DNA of 64,000 nt from Thalassotalea piscium (lineage in GTDB: Bacteria > Pseudomonadota > Gammaproteobacteria > Enterobacterales > Alteromonadaceae). The translations under genes and the position numbers were made by a program. The DNA is taken from positions 1,860,001-1,924,000 of the forward strand of contig NZ_AP027362.1 of assembly GCF_030295935.1 (NCBI RefSeq). Direction: 5' to 3'. Below are positions 27,714-38,463 of this stretch, in pieces. The notes beneath the pieces were generated by a model. It made no database searches. It was not told where the DNA came from and was given only the letters and a program-made list of their open reading frames with translations. Each line of letters starts with the position of its first letter. The stretch's first letter is position 1.

Positions 27714-30221
27714 GTGACACATTTGTCTGATATTTCTCCCCCGGTAAAACTTAATGGTGTACAACGTCTGCTCGAGGCTGGTTTATTAGTTTCGTGTGTT
27801 TTAGCTATGTATATAATGCTAGCGTTGTTTAGTTTCGATGCTGCAGACCCCGGCTGGTCACAAACAGGTTACCAAACACCTGTTCGAAACTTGGGTGGAG
27901 CTGTTGGTGCCTATATTTCAGATATGCTTCTCAATGTGTTTGGTATGGTCGCTTATACACTACCTTTTGTAATAGCGATTGTTGGTTGGTTACTTTTTCA
28001 AAAATATTACAAACTTGTTCAGCTTGATTATTTAACATTAGGGCTTAAGTTCATTGGGTTTATCATGTTTTATATCGGCATTACTTCGATTGCTAGTATG
28101 AACTTTGATGATATTTTTTATTTTTCTGCTGGTGGTATTCTTGGGGATGTCTTGAGTAACTCTGTATTACCTTACTTTTCGTTTGTCGGTAGTACGCTGC
28201 TTTTTTTAACTTTTGTATTATCTGGTTTTGTATTAGTAACAGGAATTTCCCTACTAAAATTAATTGATGCTTTAGGTGAAACAATAATTAAACTCGCACT
28301 TAAAGCAACCGCATTACCACTATGGATAAAAACGAGGTTTGATAGCAGACCCGATAATAATGAAAACGAAAACTCGCCAATTAAAAAGTCTAAAATTGAT
28401 AAAAACACATTAACGTCAGCTAAACCATTAGCTGGAAATGTAGGCGATGTTGATCAGGAAGATGTTCATCAAGCATTCTCTTCTTTAAGCCCACGAGAGA
28501 ATCAACAAATTATCTCAACAAGTAAAAATGATAGCCCATTTCAATTAGACGATGAAATAGAGCCTTTTATTAATATTGATGACTTAATGGGGGAGCCGTT
28601 AGCGATTAATGTTCAAGAACATGTCAGTGATGATGAGATCAACGCAGCTTTTGAAAATGTTGAAAAAATTGACGTTTCACACAACACACACAAGAAAGTG
28701 ATAGTAAACCCCGAAGCGCATGAACAAATGGTGATGCCTTCAATTGATTTACTCGACCGACCTGATAAAGCCGAAAACCCTATCGATGAAGAGCAATTAA
28801 CACAAGTGAGTCGACTGGTTGAAGCAAAGTTAGCTGAGTTTGGTATTCAAGCCAATGTTGTTGGTGTTTACCCAGGTCCTGTTATCACTCGTTTTGAACT
28901 TGATTTAGCACCAGGTGTAAAAGTAAGTAAAATTTCTAACCTTTCAAAAGACTTGGCACGCTCGTTATCAGCTAAGGCGGTACGTGTTGTCGAAGTTATT
29001 CCAGGTAAGTCAGTAATAGGGCTAGAACTACCTAATAAACATAGAGAAATTGTATATTTAAGAGACGTATTAGCCAGCGAAAAATTTGAGCAAGCGTCAT
29101 CATCATTGACCATGGCAATTGGTCATGACATTGCAGGAGAACCTGTTATTGTAGATTTAGCTAAGATGCCACATTTATTAGTTGCTGGTACAACTGGCTC
29201 AGGTAAGTCTGTCGCTATTAATACTATGATATTAAGTTTACTTTATAAATCTTCTCCAGAAGATGTGCGCATGATAATGATCGATCCTAAAATGCTAGAG
29301 TTATCTGTTTATGAAGGAATACCACATTTACTTTCTGAGGTGGTAACCGATATGAAACAAGCGTCAAATGCATTGCGTTGGTGTGTAGGTGAAATGGAAA
29401 GACGTTATAAAGTAATGTCTGCATTAGGCGTGCGTAACTTAAAAGGCTACAATGTAAAAATTGCTAATGCAATTAAAGCAGGGGACCCGATTATCGACCC
29501 CCTGTGGCAACCTACAAGTGGACTAGATCAAACGCCACCATTACTTGAAAAATTACCAAGCATTGTTGTTATTGTTGACGAATTTGCCGACATGATGATG
29601 ATTGTTGGTAAAAAAGTTGAAGAACTAATAGCCCGTATTGCCCAGAAAGCACGAGCAGCAGGAATACATTTAATTTTAGCTACACAACGACCATCGGTTG
29701 ATGTGATTACCGGATTAATTAAAGCTAACATTCCAACGAGAATGGCATTACAAGTTTCATCTAGAATTGACTCTAGAACAATTCTAGATCAACAAGGAGC
29801 TGAACAACTTCTTGGGTATGGCGATATGTTTTATTTACCACCTGGCTCAGGTTTACCCACGCGTGTACATGGCGCATTTGTTGACGATCATGAGGTTCAC
29901 GCCGTGGTTAAAGACTGGAAGTCTCGAGGTGAACCTAATTACGTTGATGAAATATTATCTGGTGAAAACGAACAAGATATTTTACTGCCAGGGGAAAGCT
30001 CAGAAGGAGATGAAGAAGAATTAGATACGATTTATGATGAAGCTCTACAATTTGTAACTGAAACTAGACGGGTTTCTATTTCTAGTGTTCAACGAAAATT
30101 TCGTATTGGATATAACCGTGCTGCACGTATTGTTGAACAAATGGAAATTCAAGGAGTCGTATCTACTCCAGGTAATAATGGCGCTAGAGAAGTGCTAGCT
30201 CCACCGCCAATTAAGGATTAA
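27714..30221 (+). CDS. ftsK: DNA translocase FtsK
   Basis: Divisome-anchored translocase (about 835 aa) that pumps DNA to the dif site and activates XerCD. The N-terminal ~190 residues contain four membrane segments, followed by a short acidic linker (~200-370), the alpha/beta motor with Walker A GTTGSGKS (~491-498) and Walker [13 protein letters not shown], and a C-terminal winged-helix gamma domain ([22 protein letters not shown]). The linker is much shorter than in E. coli FtsK (1329 aa). The frame stays open to a TTG at 27660; the GTG at 27714 ([10 protein letters not shown]) is preferred, but no strong ribosome-binding site decides it. Confidence 0.92.
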   Translation: MTHLSDISPPVKLNGVQRLLEAGLLVSCVLAMYIMLALFSFDAADPGWSQTGYQTPVRNLGGAVGAYISDMLLNVFGMVAYTLPFVIAIVGWLLFQKYYKLVQLDYLTLGLKFIGFIMFYIGITSIASMNFDDIFYFSAGGILGDVLSNSVLPYFSFVGSTLLFLTFVLSGFVLVTGISLLKLIDALGETIIKLALKATALPLWIKTRFDSRPDNNENENSPIKKSKIDKNTLTSAKPLAGNVGDVDQEDVHQAFSSLSPRENQQIISTSKNDSPFQLDDEIEPFINIDDLMGEPLAINVQEHVSDDEINAAFENVEKIDVSHNTHKKVIVNPEAHEQMVMPSIDLLDRPDKAENPIDEEQLTQVSRLVEAKLAEFGIQANVVGVYPGPVITRFELDLAPGVKVSKISNLSKDLARSLSAKAVRVVEVIPGKSVIGLELPNKHREIVYLRDVLASEKFEQASSSLTMAIGHDIAGEPVIVDLAKMPHLLVAGTTGSGKSVAINTMILSLLYKSSPEDVRMIMIDPKMLELSVYEGIPHLLSEVVTDMKQASNALRWCVGEMERRYKVMSALGVRNLKGYNVKIANAIKAGDPIIDPLWQPTSGLDQTPPLLEKLPSIVVIVDEFADMMMIVGKKVEELIARIAQKARAAGIHLILATQRPSVDVITGLIKANIPTRMALQVSSRIDSRTILDQQGAEQLLGYGDMFYLPPGSGLPTRVHGAFVDDHEVHAVVKDWKSRGEPNYVDEILSGENEQDILLPGESSEGDEEELDTIYDEALQFVTETRRVSISSVQRKFRIGYNRAARIVEQMEIQGVVSTPGNNGAREVLAPPPIKD

Positions 30222-30226
30222 TCAGA

Positions 30227-30916
30227 GTGTTAAAGCAAACAACTATTTCATTAATTATCACAACAGCACTTAGCTTCTCAGCAAATGTTTATTCAACTGA
30301 AGCAACAGCTAATACCAAGGCTAGCGCACTAAATACAGTTAGTGCTGAAAATGACAATACGGTAAAACAATTGCTCAAAGCAATGTTAGCGAAAGTGCAT
30401 CAATTTAGTGCTAGTTTTGTACAACAAGTACTTGATGAAGAAGGTAACCTACTTCAAGAAGCAACAGGGAAATTAAAGGTAAGCAAGCCAAATTTAGTTT
30501 ATTGGTTTACTGAAGAGCCTAACGAATCTCTAATTGTATCTGACGGTGAAACACTATGGTTTTATGACCCTTTTATTGAACAGGCAAGTGCTTATGGCAT
30601 TAATCAATCGATAGCTAACACACCGATATTATTATTAAGTAATAGTAATGAAGAATTATGGCAGCACTATCAAGTAATTAAAAAAAGTGACACCCATTAT
30701 CTCATCCATTCAAAAGATGAAAATAGTAAAGTTAAATCTTTAGCCTTATATTTTAGTGAAACTATTGCGAATCAACTCGTTGGCTTTGATATTATTGATT
30801 CAACTGGTCAAATAAGTAAAATATCGTTGAATAACATCGATAGTAAAACCCCATTAAACGATAACACGTTCATTTTCACATTACCTGACGGGGCTGATTT
30901 AGATGACCAGCGGTAA
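30227..30916 (+). CDS. lolA: Outer-membrane lipoprotein carrier protein LolA
   Basis: Periplasmic chaperone (229 aa) that carries lipoproteins from LolCDE to LolB. The N-terminal signal peptide (~25 residues) is followed by a LolA domain: [61 protein letters not shown] in pieces, and [13 protein letters not shown] at the end. The start is GTG, 5 bp after ftsK. The 3' end overlaps rarA by 14 bp. The order ftsK-lolA-rarA is conserved. Confidence 0.94.
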   Translation: MLKQTTISLIITTALSFSANVYSTEATANTKASALNTVSAENDNTVKQLLKAMLAKVHQFSASFVQQVLDEEGNLLQEATGKLKVSKPNLVYWFTEEPNESLIVSDGETLWFYDPFIEQASAYGINQSIANTPILLLSNSNEELWQHYQVIKKSDTHYLIHSKDENSKVKSLALYFSETIANQLVGFDIIDSTGQISKISLNNIDSKTPLNDNTFIFTLPDGADLDDQR

Positions 30917-32288
30917 TGGTACGTTAGATTTAACTTTTACTGCTGATCAACAGTTTCAACCATTAGCTGCACAGTTAAGGCCCAATACTTTAGCTGAATA
31001 TGTTGGTCAAGAACACATCCTCGCTCCTGGTATGCCACTCACTCAAGCGATTGAGCAAGGTAAATGTCAATCGGTTATATTTTGGGGACCGCCAGGTACT
31101 GGCAAAACTACCTTAGCAGAAATTATTGCCAGTCATGCTGATGCAGAAATAGCAAGGGTTTCCGCGGTAACAAGTGGTATTAAAGAAATTAGAGCTGAAA
31201 TTGAAAATGCCAAGCAACGTATAATCCATCAACAAAAACGTACGGTACTTTTTGTTGATGAAGTACACCGCTTTAACAAAAGTCAGCAAGATGCTTTTCT
31301 ACCTCACATAGAGGACGGCACCATTATTTTTATTGGTGCTACAACTGAAAACCCTGCATTTGAATTAAATCAGGCTATTTTATCTCGCGCACGTGTATTT
31401 ACCTTAAAAAAATTAACGACTCAAAACCTTGAAAATGTGCTCATCAGGGCCATAAATCATATTGCTGAAACTCAACAGATTAACGTTAAACTTCAAGGTA
31501 AAAGTAAAGCTCAACTTATTGCAATTGCCGATGGAGACGCACGTAGGTTGTTAAACTTGGTTGAAACCTGTATCACTTTCGCCGACAAAGATAGTAATGC
31601 CACCTCTGCTACAAAGGAAAAGAACCAAGAAGTTGTCCTGACAGAACAACGGATCGCCGAAGTAGCAGGCAGTAAAGTTGCGCTCTATGATAAAAATGGC
31701 GATGCATTTTATGACCTGATAAGTGCATTTCATAAATCCGTGAGAGGATCAGATCCCGACGCTGCATTATATTGGTATGCCAGAATATTAGCAGGTGGGG
31801 GCGATGCGCTATACGTAGCTCGTCGTTTACTGGCTATAGCAAGTGAAGATATAGGCAATGCAGATCCACGAGCGATGCAACTTGCAATTAATGCGTGGGA
31901 TACTTTTCAACGTGTAGGCCCTAGTGAAGGTGAAAGGGCAATTGCTCAAGCAACTGTTTATATGGCATTAGCGCCTAAAAGTAACGCAGTTTATGTTGCA
32001 TTTAAACAAGCTAAGGTATTAGCGGCGCAAACATCCCACTTAGATGTTCCATTTCACTTGAAAAACGCAACGAGTCAGATCACAAAGAATCTTGGTCATG
32101 GTCAAGAATATAGGTATGCACATGATGAGGTTAATGCCTTTGCAGCAGGAGAGTGTTATTTCCCTGAAGAACTTGCTCAAACTTACCTTTATCATCCCAC
32201 AGAACGTGGGTTAGAAAAGCAATTAAAAGAAAAACAAAACTATTTAGCACAATTGAACAGGCAGAGTGATGAGCAACGCTATAAGTAA
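30903..32288 (+). CDS. rarA: Replication-associated recombination protein RarA
   Basis: AAA+ ATPase (461 aa, MgsA/RarA) related to clamp loaders, acting at stalled forks. [16 protein letters not shown] (~26-41) is typical, Walker [10 protein letters not shown] begins near residue 61, Walker B is LFVDEVHRF (~116), and [12 protein letters not shown] and SRARVF mark sensor 1. The C-terminal tetramerisation region includes [18 protein letters not shown]. It overlaps lolA (14 bp) upstream and crcB (20 bp) downstream, so the group is tightly coupled. Confidence 0.95.
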   Translation: MTSGNGTLDLTFTADQQFQPLAAQLRPNTLAEYVGQEHILAPGMPLTQAIEQGKCQSVIFWGPPGTGKTTLAEIIASHADAEIARVSAVTSGIKEIRAEIENAKQRIIHQQKRTVLFVDEVHRFNKSQQDAFLPHIEDGTIIFIGATTENPAFELNQAILSRARVFTLKKLTTQNLENVLIRAINHIAETQQINVKLQGKSKAQLIAIADGDARRLLNLVETCITFADKDSNATSATKEKNQEVVLTEQRIAEVAGSKVALYDKNGDAFYDLISAFHKSVRGSDPDAALYWYARILAGGGDALYVARRLLAIASEDIGNADPRAMQLAINAWDTFQRVGPSEGERAIAQATVYMALAPKSNAVYVAFKQAKVLAAQTSHLDVPFHLKNATSQITKNLGHGQEYRYAHDEVNAFAAGECYFPEELAQTYLYHPTERGLEKQLKEKQNYLAQLNRQSDEQRYK

Positions 32289-32670
32289 CGCAACACTTTA
32301 TTTCACAGTTGCCATTGGTGGGGCCTGTGGCGCTAGTTTGAGGTTTTACTTTTCCCAGTTAATTCTAAATTGGCTAGGAAAAGGTTTCCCTTTTGCTACG
32401 TTGGCAGTTAATATTTGCGGTTCACTGGTTATGGGCACGCTTTATGGCTTAATTGACCAAGGAATAATTGAGGTTAGTATTTATCGAACCTTGATAGGTA
32501 TCGGCTTTATTGGCGCATTTACGACATTCTCAACCTTTTCAATGGATACTTTGCTGCTTATTCAGCAAGGTGATTTATTAAAGGCGATGCTTAATGTAAT
32601 TTTAAACGTGAGTTTATGTGTTTTTGCCTCAGGAGTAGGATTGTATTTAGTGACATTTTTTAACAAATGA
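32269..32670 (+). CDS. crcB: Fluoride ion channel CrcB (Fluc)
   Basis: Small four-helix membrane channel (133 aa) that exports fluoride as an antiparallel dimer. The signatures [23 protein letters not shown] and [13 protein letters not shown] are all present. A GTG lies one codon upstream of the chosen ATG. The gene overlaps the rarA end. No fluoride riboswitch is expected or seen, because the start is inside rarA. Confidence 0.93.
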   Translation: MSNAISNATLYFTVAIGGACGASLRFYFSQLILNWLGKGFPFATLAVNICGSLVMGTLYGLIDQGIIEVSIYRTLIGIGFIGAFTTFSTFSMDTLLLIQQGDLLKAMLNVILNVSLCVFASGVGLYLVTFFNK

Positions 32671-32686
32671 ACAACCTAAATACTTT

Positions 32687-32909
32687 AGGGTCTGTTGATC
32701 TTTCCTTTTAGGCTCTGCTATTGGTTATTTTTTAAGATAACATAACGTAGTTAGGTTGAAAAATAACCATAGCCCTTTGGGTTGTCTTGAAAAAGCGTCA
32801 CTCTTTGTTGCTTAATGTGCATTTGGAAAACCAAATATTACATTAAGCGCCTCGATTGACACCTTATTCAAGTGCAACAGAGCTGTAAATCGAAAGATCA
32901 ACAGCCCCT
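32687..32909. repeat. MITE-like repeat family C, copy 1
   Basis: 223-bp element between crcB and serS with 18-bp terminal inverted repeats, AGGGTCTGTTGATCTTTC and, inverted, AGGGGCTGTTGATCTTTC (one mismatch). The first ~90 bp form a hairpin through GGTTATTTTT / AAAAATAACC. A GCGCCTCGATTGA stretch, read in reverse, matches the GAGGCG region of family B, so B and C appear related. Non-coding. Confidence 0.82.
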
Positions 32910-32982
32910 AGACAAAACAATTAAATAATACCCATTGGCATAACTGCCAATATTTTTAAAAGTAACTAAATAAGAAACGTAA

Positions 32983-34269
<1,287 letters not shown>

Positions 34270-34312
34270 GACCTGTCTCCTAAAGAATTTTTTATTCAAT
34301 TAAACGGTCTTA

Positions 34313-34472
34313 TACCAGTTTCATTAATTAAGTGAACTATTTTATACGCAGTTAAAACAGCCAAATACAAGGCTTTTATTTTCATAACTAGTTGTTCTAA
34401 TTATAAAATAAATAACGCAGTAGTTGATTGTTTTAGCCAGTAGAAATGATCACTTAGTTAGTGAGATTGGTA
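34313..34472. repeat. MITE-like repeat family A, copy 2
   Basis: 160 bp, nearly identical to copy 1 (25672-25833), between serS and the thioredoxin-like gene. The same end TACCAGTTTCATTAATTAAG and inverted end TACCAATCTCACTAACTAAG are present. Promoter and ribosome-binding site of the next gene lie just beyond its right end. Confidence 0.85.
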
Positions 34473-34505
34473 TTATTATCATAAGGCCGTTTAAAGGACA
34501 TATCA

Positions 34506-34988
34506 TTGATCAAAAATTTATTAATTCAAGTCACTGTTTTCTTTTTAATTTTTCAACTACTTTCATGGTATAAAACCAGTGATATGCTCTCAACTGATTC
34601 AGCAGTTGAAAGTTCACCTGTGTTAATGACGACTGCCGGAGAGGAAATACGCTTAGTTGCAAAGGATAAAAACCTTGTTCTGTATTTTTTCGCTCCTTGG
34701 TGTAGTATTTGTCATGCAAGCATTGATAACTTACAAAAACTCTATGAAAAAAATGAACATTTAGATGTTATAGCGGTAGGTTTAGATTACACATCAGAAC
34801 AAGAAATTTATGACTTTGTTCAACAACACCAACTAACATTTCCAATAGCACTCGGTAATGAACAAATAAAACAACAATTTAAAGTTTACGCATACCCTAG
34901 TTATTATATTATTGATGAACATAATTCCATCAAATCTAAATCTGTTGGTTATTCAACAGAGTTAGGGCTGTATTTAAGATCATTTTAG
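34506..34988 (+). CDS. Membrane-anchored thioredoxin-like (TlpA/ResA-type) protein
   Basis: 160-aa protein with one N-terminal membrane segment (~3-20, LLIQVTVFFLIFQLLSW) and a periplasmic thioredoxin fold. The redox motif is WCSIC at 65-69, and the cis-proline region is YAYPSYYIID. Such proteins usually reduce cytochrome c apoproteins or other envelope thiols; the partner here is unknown. The TTG start is supported by AAAGGA seven bases upstream. A family A repeat ends 33 bp before it, so its promoter is within or very close to the repeat. Confidence 0.82.
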   Translation: MIKNLLIQVTVFFLIFQLLSWYKTSDMLSTDSAVESSPVLMTTAGEEIRLVAKDKNLVLYFFAPWCSICHASIDNLQKLYEKNEHLDVIAVGLDYTSEQEIYDFVQQHQLTFPIALGNEQIKQQFKVYAYPSYYIIDEHNSIKSKSVGYSTELGLYLRSF

Positions 34989-35054
34989 GTCTTCTGATCT
35001 TGATAACGATTGTGTACACTTAGCCTTTCATTTTAACAACAAGTAACTCTTTTC

Positions 35055-36182
35055 ATGCAAATAACATCAAATTTTGATAGTGGTAATATTCATGTTGTTG
35101 CCGCAGAGCGTGCTGATGATATTCAATTAGAAATAAAAAAAGATCATCAATCAGATTATTTTCAGTGGTTTCATTTTAAATTACATAACCTTGAGCACAT
35201 AGAGCATACGCTTAAAATAACTAATGCTGGCCAATCTGCGTATACAGACGGTTGGCCAGGGTATCAAGCAGTTGCCTCTTATGACCGAGAACATTGGTTT
35301 AGAGTGCCAACAGAATTTGATGGACAACATTTAACCATCAAATTTACGCCAGAGTATGATTCAACATACTTCGCATATTTTGCTCCTTATAGCTACGAAC
35401 GCCATCAAGATTTAATTCATAACGCCCAACTCGACATTGACTGCCAACTACAAGTATTAGGGCAAACAATCGATGGTAGAGACATCTCTTTGTTGAAGAT
35501 AGGTGAAGAGGGTGAAGGTAAAAAAACAATTTGGTTAACAGCTCGCCAACATCCAGGCGAAACGATGGCTGAATGGTTTATGGAAGGCTTTTTAGATCGT
35601 TTACTCGACGAAGATGACGGCGCTGCTCGTGCTTTATTAAACAAAGCCGTTTTTTATGTAGTTCCTAACATGAACCCAGATGGTTCTGTAAGAGGGCACT
35701 TAAGAACAAATGCTGCAGGTGTAAACCTTAATCGAGAATGGGCACAACCAACTATAGAGAATAGCCCTGAAGTATATTTAGTACGTGAAAAAATGCGCCA
35801 AACAGGTGTAGATATGTTTTTAGATATTCATGGTGATGAAGCGTTACCTGTAAACTTTGTGGCAGGTTGTGAAGGTAACCCTTCATACAACGATAAATTA
35901 AAGTCGTTAGAAGAAAAATTCAAATCAATACTATTAAATATCACGCCTGAGTTTCAAGATGATAAAGGTTACGACAAAGATGAACCTGGCAAAGCAAATT
36001 TAACTCTCGCTGCTAATTGGGTTGGAGAAGAGTTTAAGTGTCTATCTTATACCGTTGAAATGCCATTTAAAGATAATGAGCTATTACCTGATCTAAACGT
36101 TGGTTGGTCAGATAATCGTAGTAGTTTGTTGGGTAGAGACGTATTGTCTGCAATTTATCATGTGGTAGATGACTTAAGATAA
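35055..36182 (+). CDS. M14-family zinc carboxypeptidase, cytosolic carboxypeptidase (CCP)-like
   Basis: 375-aa protein with no signal peptide. An N-terminal beta-rich domain (~1-115, with FQWFHFKLHN and DREHWFRVP) precedes the M14 domain. Zinc ligands are H166 and E169 in RQHPGE and H259 in DIHGDE. Substrate residues are in NMNPDGSVRGHLRTN and NLNREW, and the catalytic Glu is in TVEMPF (~340). This layout is that of the bacterial relatives of eukaryotic CCP/Nna1 deglutamylases. The natural substrate in bacteria is not established; a cytoplasmic peptide or glutamylated product is a guess. Confidence 0.87.
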   Translation: MQITSNFDSGNIHVVAAERADDIQLEIKKDHQSDYFQWFHFKLHNLEHIEHTLKITNAGQSAYTDGWPGYQAVASYDREHWFRVPTEFDGQHLTIKFTPEYDSTYFAYFAPYSYERHQDLIHNAQLDIDCQLQVLGQTIDGRDISLLKIGEEGEGKKTIWLTARQHPGETMAEWFMEGFLDRLLDEDDGAARALLNKAVFYVVPNMNPDGSVRGHLRTNAAGVNLNREWAQPTIENSPEVYLVREKMRQTGVDMFLDIHGDEALPVNFVAGCEGNPSYNDKLKSLEEKFKSILLNITPEFQDDKGYDKDEPGKANLTLAANWVGEEFKCLSYTVEMPFKDNELLPDLNVGWSDNRSSLLGRDVLSAIYHVVDDLR

Positions 36183-36220
36183 AACAACCAATAATAAAAA
36201 TAATAATTAGGAGTTAAACA

Positions 36221-37714
36221 GTGCAAGAGTTAGTAAATACACTCAATAATTTTATCTGGAGTCCAGCATTAATCTATTTATGTTTAGGTGCAGGTCTTTT
36301 CTTTTCAGTGATTACACGTTTTGTTCAAATACGTCACTTTCGTGAAATGTGGCGTCTGCTTTTATCAGGTAAAAGTTCCAAACAAGGGATTTCTTCATTC
36401 CAAGCACTAGCCGTTTCTCTATCAGGTCGTGTTGGTACTGGTAATATCGCAGGTGTTGCTGCTGCAATCGGCTTTGGCGGACCTGGCGCTGTATTTTGGA
36501 TGTGGGTAGTTGCATTTTTTGGCGCAGCAACTGCATATATAGAGTCTACTAATGCGCAAATATATAAAGAAGAAAGTGATGGTGTATACCGAGGTGGTCC
36601 CGCTTACTATATAGAAAAAGCAATGGGACAAAAATGGTACGCTTGGATTTTCGCTATTGCAACAATTATTGCCTGTGGCGCTTTATTACCAACAGTACAA
36701 TCAAATAGTATTGGTGAAGCGGTCGTTATGGTATTTGGTAGCGGCGACTACATTGATACTGCTTTTGGTGAATTAGCATTAACTAAAGTGTATACCGCTG
36801 TTTTTATTGTTTTAATTCTAGGTTTTATCATTTTTGGTGGTGTAAAGCGTATTGCTCATTTTACACAAGTAGTTGTACCATTTATGGCTTTAGCTTATAT
36901 CATTATTGCATGTACAATTATTGCCCTGCATTTCGACCGATTACCTAGTGTAATTGCCTTAATATTTAGTGATGCGTTTTCACCTATGGCAGGTGTTGGT
37001 GCAGCAATTGGTTGGGGTGTTAAACGTGGTGTGTATTCTAATGAGGCTGGTCAAGGTACTGGTCCTCATGCCGCGGCTGCAGCTGAGGTTGAGCACCCGG
37101 CACAACAAGGTTTAGTGCAATCTTTTTCAGTTTACATTGATACCTTGTTCGTTTGTTCTGCTACTGCCTTTATGATTATTATCACACAGTCGTATAACGT
37201 ACAGTTAGAAGGTCAGGCTAACTTTATTGTACAAAATATCGCTGGTGATATTGCAGCTAATAGTCCTGCATTTACACAAATTGCTGTAGAAAGTGTACTT
37301 GAAGGTTTTGGTAAGCCATTTATCGCATTAGCGTTATTTTTCTTTGCCTTTACTACTATTCTTGCATACTACTTTATTGCTGAAAACAATGTCGCTTATA
37401 TAAGACGTACTGTAAAAATTCCAGGGCTAATTTTTGCGCTTAAAATGCTTATTATGGTTGCTGTTTTTTATGGCACGATAAAAGCTGCTGATGTTGCTTG
37501 GGGCATGGGTGATGTTGGTGTTGGTATAATGGCTTGGTTAAATATTATCGGCATTCTTATTATCTTCTTTATGTCGAAACCAGCAATTAAAGCATTAAGA
37601 GATTATGAACGTCAGCAAAAAGATAATGTTGAGGTTTATACATTTGATCCTAAGAAACTTGGCATTAAAAATGCGACTTTCTGGGAAAACCGAATTAATA
37701 AAAACGCACCTTAA
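36221..37714 (+). CDS. AGCS-family sodium:alanine/glycine symporter
   Basis: Inner-membrane transporter of 497 aa with about 10-11 hydrophobic segments. Family signatures are SLSGRVGTGNIAGVAAAIGFGGPGA split over ~67-92, GGPAYYIEKAMG, and GVKRGVYSNEAGQGTGPHAAAA (~262-283). Predicted to bring in alanine or glycine with sodium. The start is GTG with TAGGAG eight bases before it. A terminator lies about 80 bp after the stop. Confidence 0.93.
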   Translation: MQELVNTLNNFIWSPALIYLCLGAGLFFSVITRFVQIRHFREMWRLLLSGKSSKQGISSFQALAVSLSGRVGTGNIAGVAAAIGFGGPGAVFWMWVVAFFGAATAYIESTNAQIYKEESDGVYRGGPAYYIEKAMGQKWYAWIFAIATIIACGALLPTVQSNSIGEAVVMVFGSGDYIDTAFGELALTKVYTAVFIVLILGFIIFGGVKRIAHFTQVVVPFMALAYIIIACTIIALHFDRLPSVIALIFSDAFSPMAGVGAAIGWGVKRGVYSNEAGQGTGPHAAAAAEVEHPAQQGLVQSFSVYIDTLFVCSATAFMIIITQSYNVQLEGQANFIVQNIAGDIAANSPAFTQIAVESVLEGFGKPFIALALFFFAFTTILAYYFIAENNVAYIRRTVKIPGLIFALKMLIMVAVFYGTIKAADVAWGMGDVGVGIMAWLNIIGILIIFFMSKPAIKALRDYERQQKDNVEVYTFDPKKLGIKNATFWENRINKNAP

Positions 37715-37789
37715 CAAGTTTTTCTATCAGAAGTTGAATCAATAAGGATATAACTTCTGTTTAGATCAATAGATGTTAAATAATTTATT

Positions 37790-37819
37790 AAAAAGCGCCC
37801 AATGTGGTGCTTTTTTTTG
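37790..37819 (+). terminator. Terminator after the AGCS symporter
   Basis: AAAGCGCC / GGTGCTTT stem followed by a T run, inside the gap before the zinc-ribbon gene. Confidence 0.8.
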
Positions 37820-37853
37820 TAGAATAACCCCAAAATTTTTTAACGAGGTAATT

Positions 37854-38183
37854 ATGGCTGTAATAAATTGTCCAAGTTGTAAAAAGAAAATATCTGATAA
37901 AGCAAAAACTTGTTCTCATTGCGCAATTGATCTTCAAAATTTAGATGAAGAAAAGCTGCAAACATTGTCGAAAGTAAATGTTATTAACAAGTCTCAACGA
38001 TTAATGACACATTCATTTATTGCAATGTTGCTATTTTGTGGTGGCTTTTTGTTATTTTACTGGCAAGATGTGCAGCCTGGAACTGTAGAATATGCATTGT
38101 CAGTGGTTTGTGCACTGGTTGGCTTCGTTTGGTACATAGCCACACGTATTCGATTAATCTTATTAAAGCGTAGTAGTAAATAA
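37854..38183 (+). CDS. Small zinc-ribbon membrane protein
   Basis: 109 aa. The N terminus has a zinc ribbon, CPSCKKKISDKAKTCSHC (~6-23); two membrane segments follow (~55-75 and ~81-100). The frame opens earlier at 37773, but that start lies within the preceding terminator. ATG 37854 with CGAGG in front is better and puts the zinc ribbon at the N terminus. The function is not known. It is 1 bp from yeaC and so is probably co-transcribed with yeaC and the DUF349 gene. Confidence 0.8.
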   Translation: MAVINCPSCKKKISDKAKTCSHCAIDLQNLDEEKLQTLSKVNVINKSQRLMTHSFIAMLLFCGGFLLFYWQDVQPGTVEYALSVVCALVGFVWYIATRIRLILLKRSSK

Positions 38184-38184
38184 T

Positions 38185-38463
38185 ATGGATCTCATCAACG
38201 TTGTTGAAAACATGTCTGAAGATATGTATTTGCGTTTAAAGCATGCTGCTGAAACGGGTAAATGGCCAGAAGGAAATGAAGTAGGCAAAGAGCAACAAGA
38301 AAATGCATTACAGTTAATTATGGCTTATCAAGCTAAGCATTTAAATTCAGATGAAATATTAACTGTAGGTTCAAATGGTGAAATTGTTACGAAAACTAAG
38401 CGAGAGCTTAAAGCTAGTTTTGCTAAACAAAATGAAGCAATCGCAAGGTTCACAGATTTATGA
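38185..38463 (+). CDS. yeaC: YeaC family (DUF1315) protein
   Basis: 92-aa soluble protein resembling E. coli YeaC: a conserved MSEDMYLRLKHAAETGKWPEG-type start, then ENALQLIMAYQAKH and the C-terminal FAKQNEAIARF. Function unknown across the family. It is packed between the zinc-ribbon gene (1-bp gap) and the DUF349 gene (4-bp ATGA overlap), so translational coupling to the latter is likely. Confidence 0.88.
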   Translation: MDLINVVENMSEDMYLRLKHAAETGKWPEGNEVGKEQQENALQLIMAYQAKHLNSDEILTVGSNGEIVTKTKRELKASFAKQNEAIARFTDL

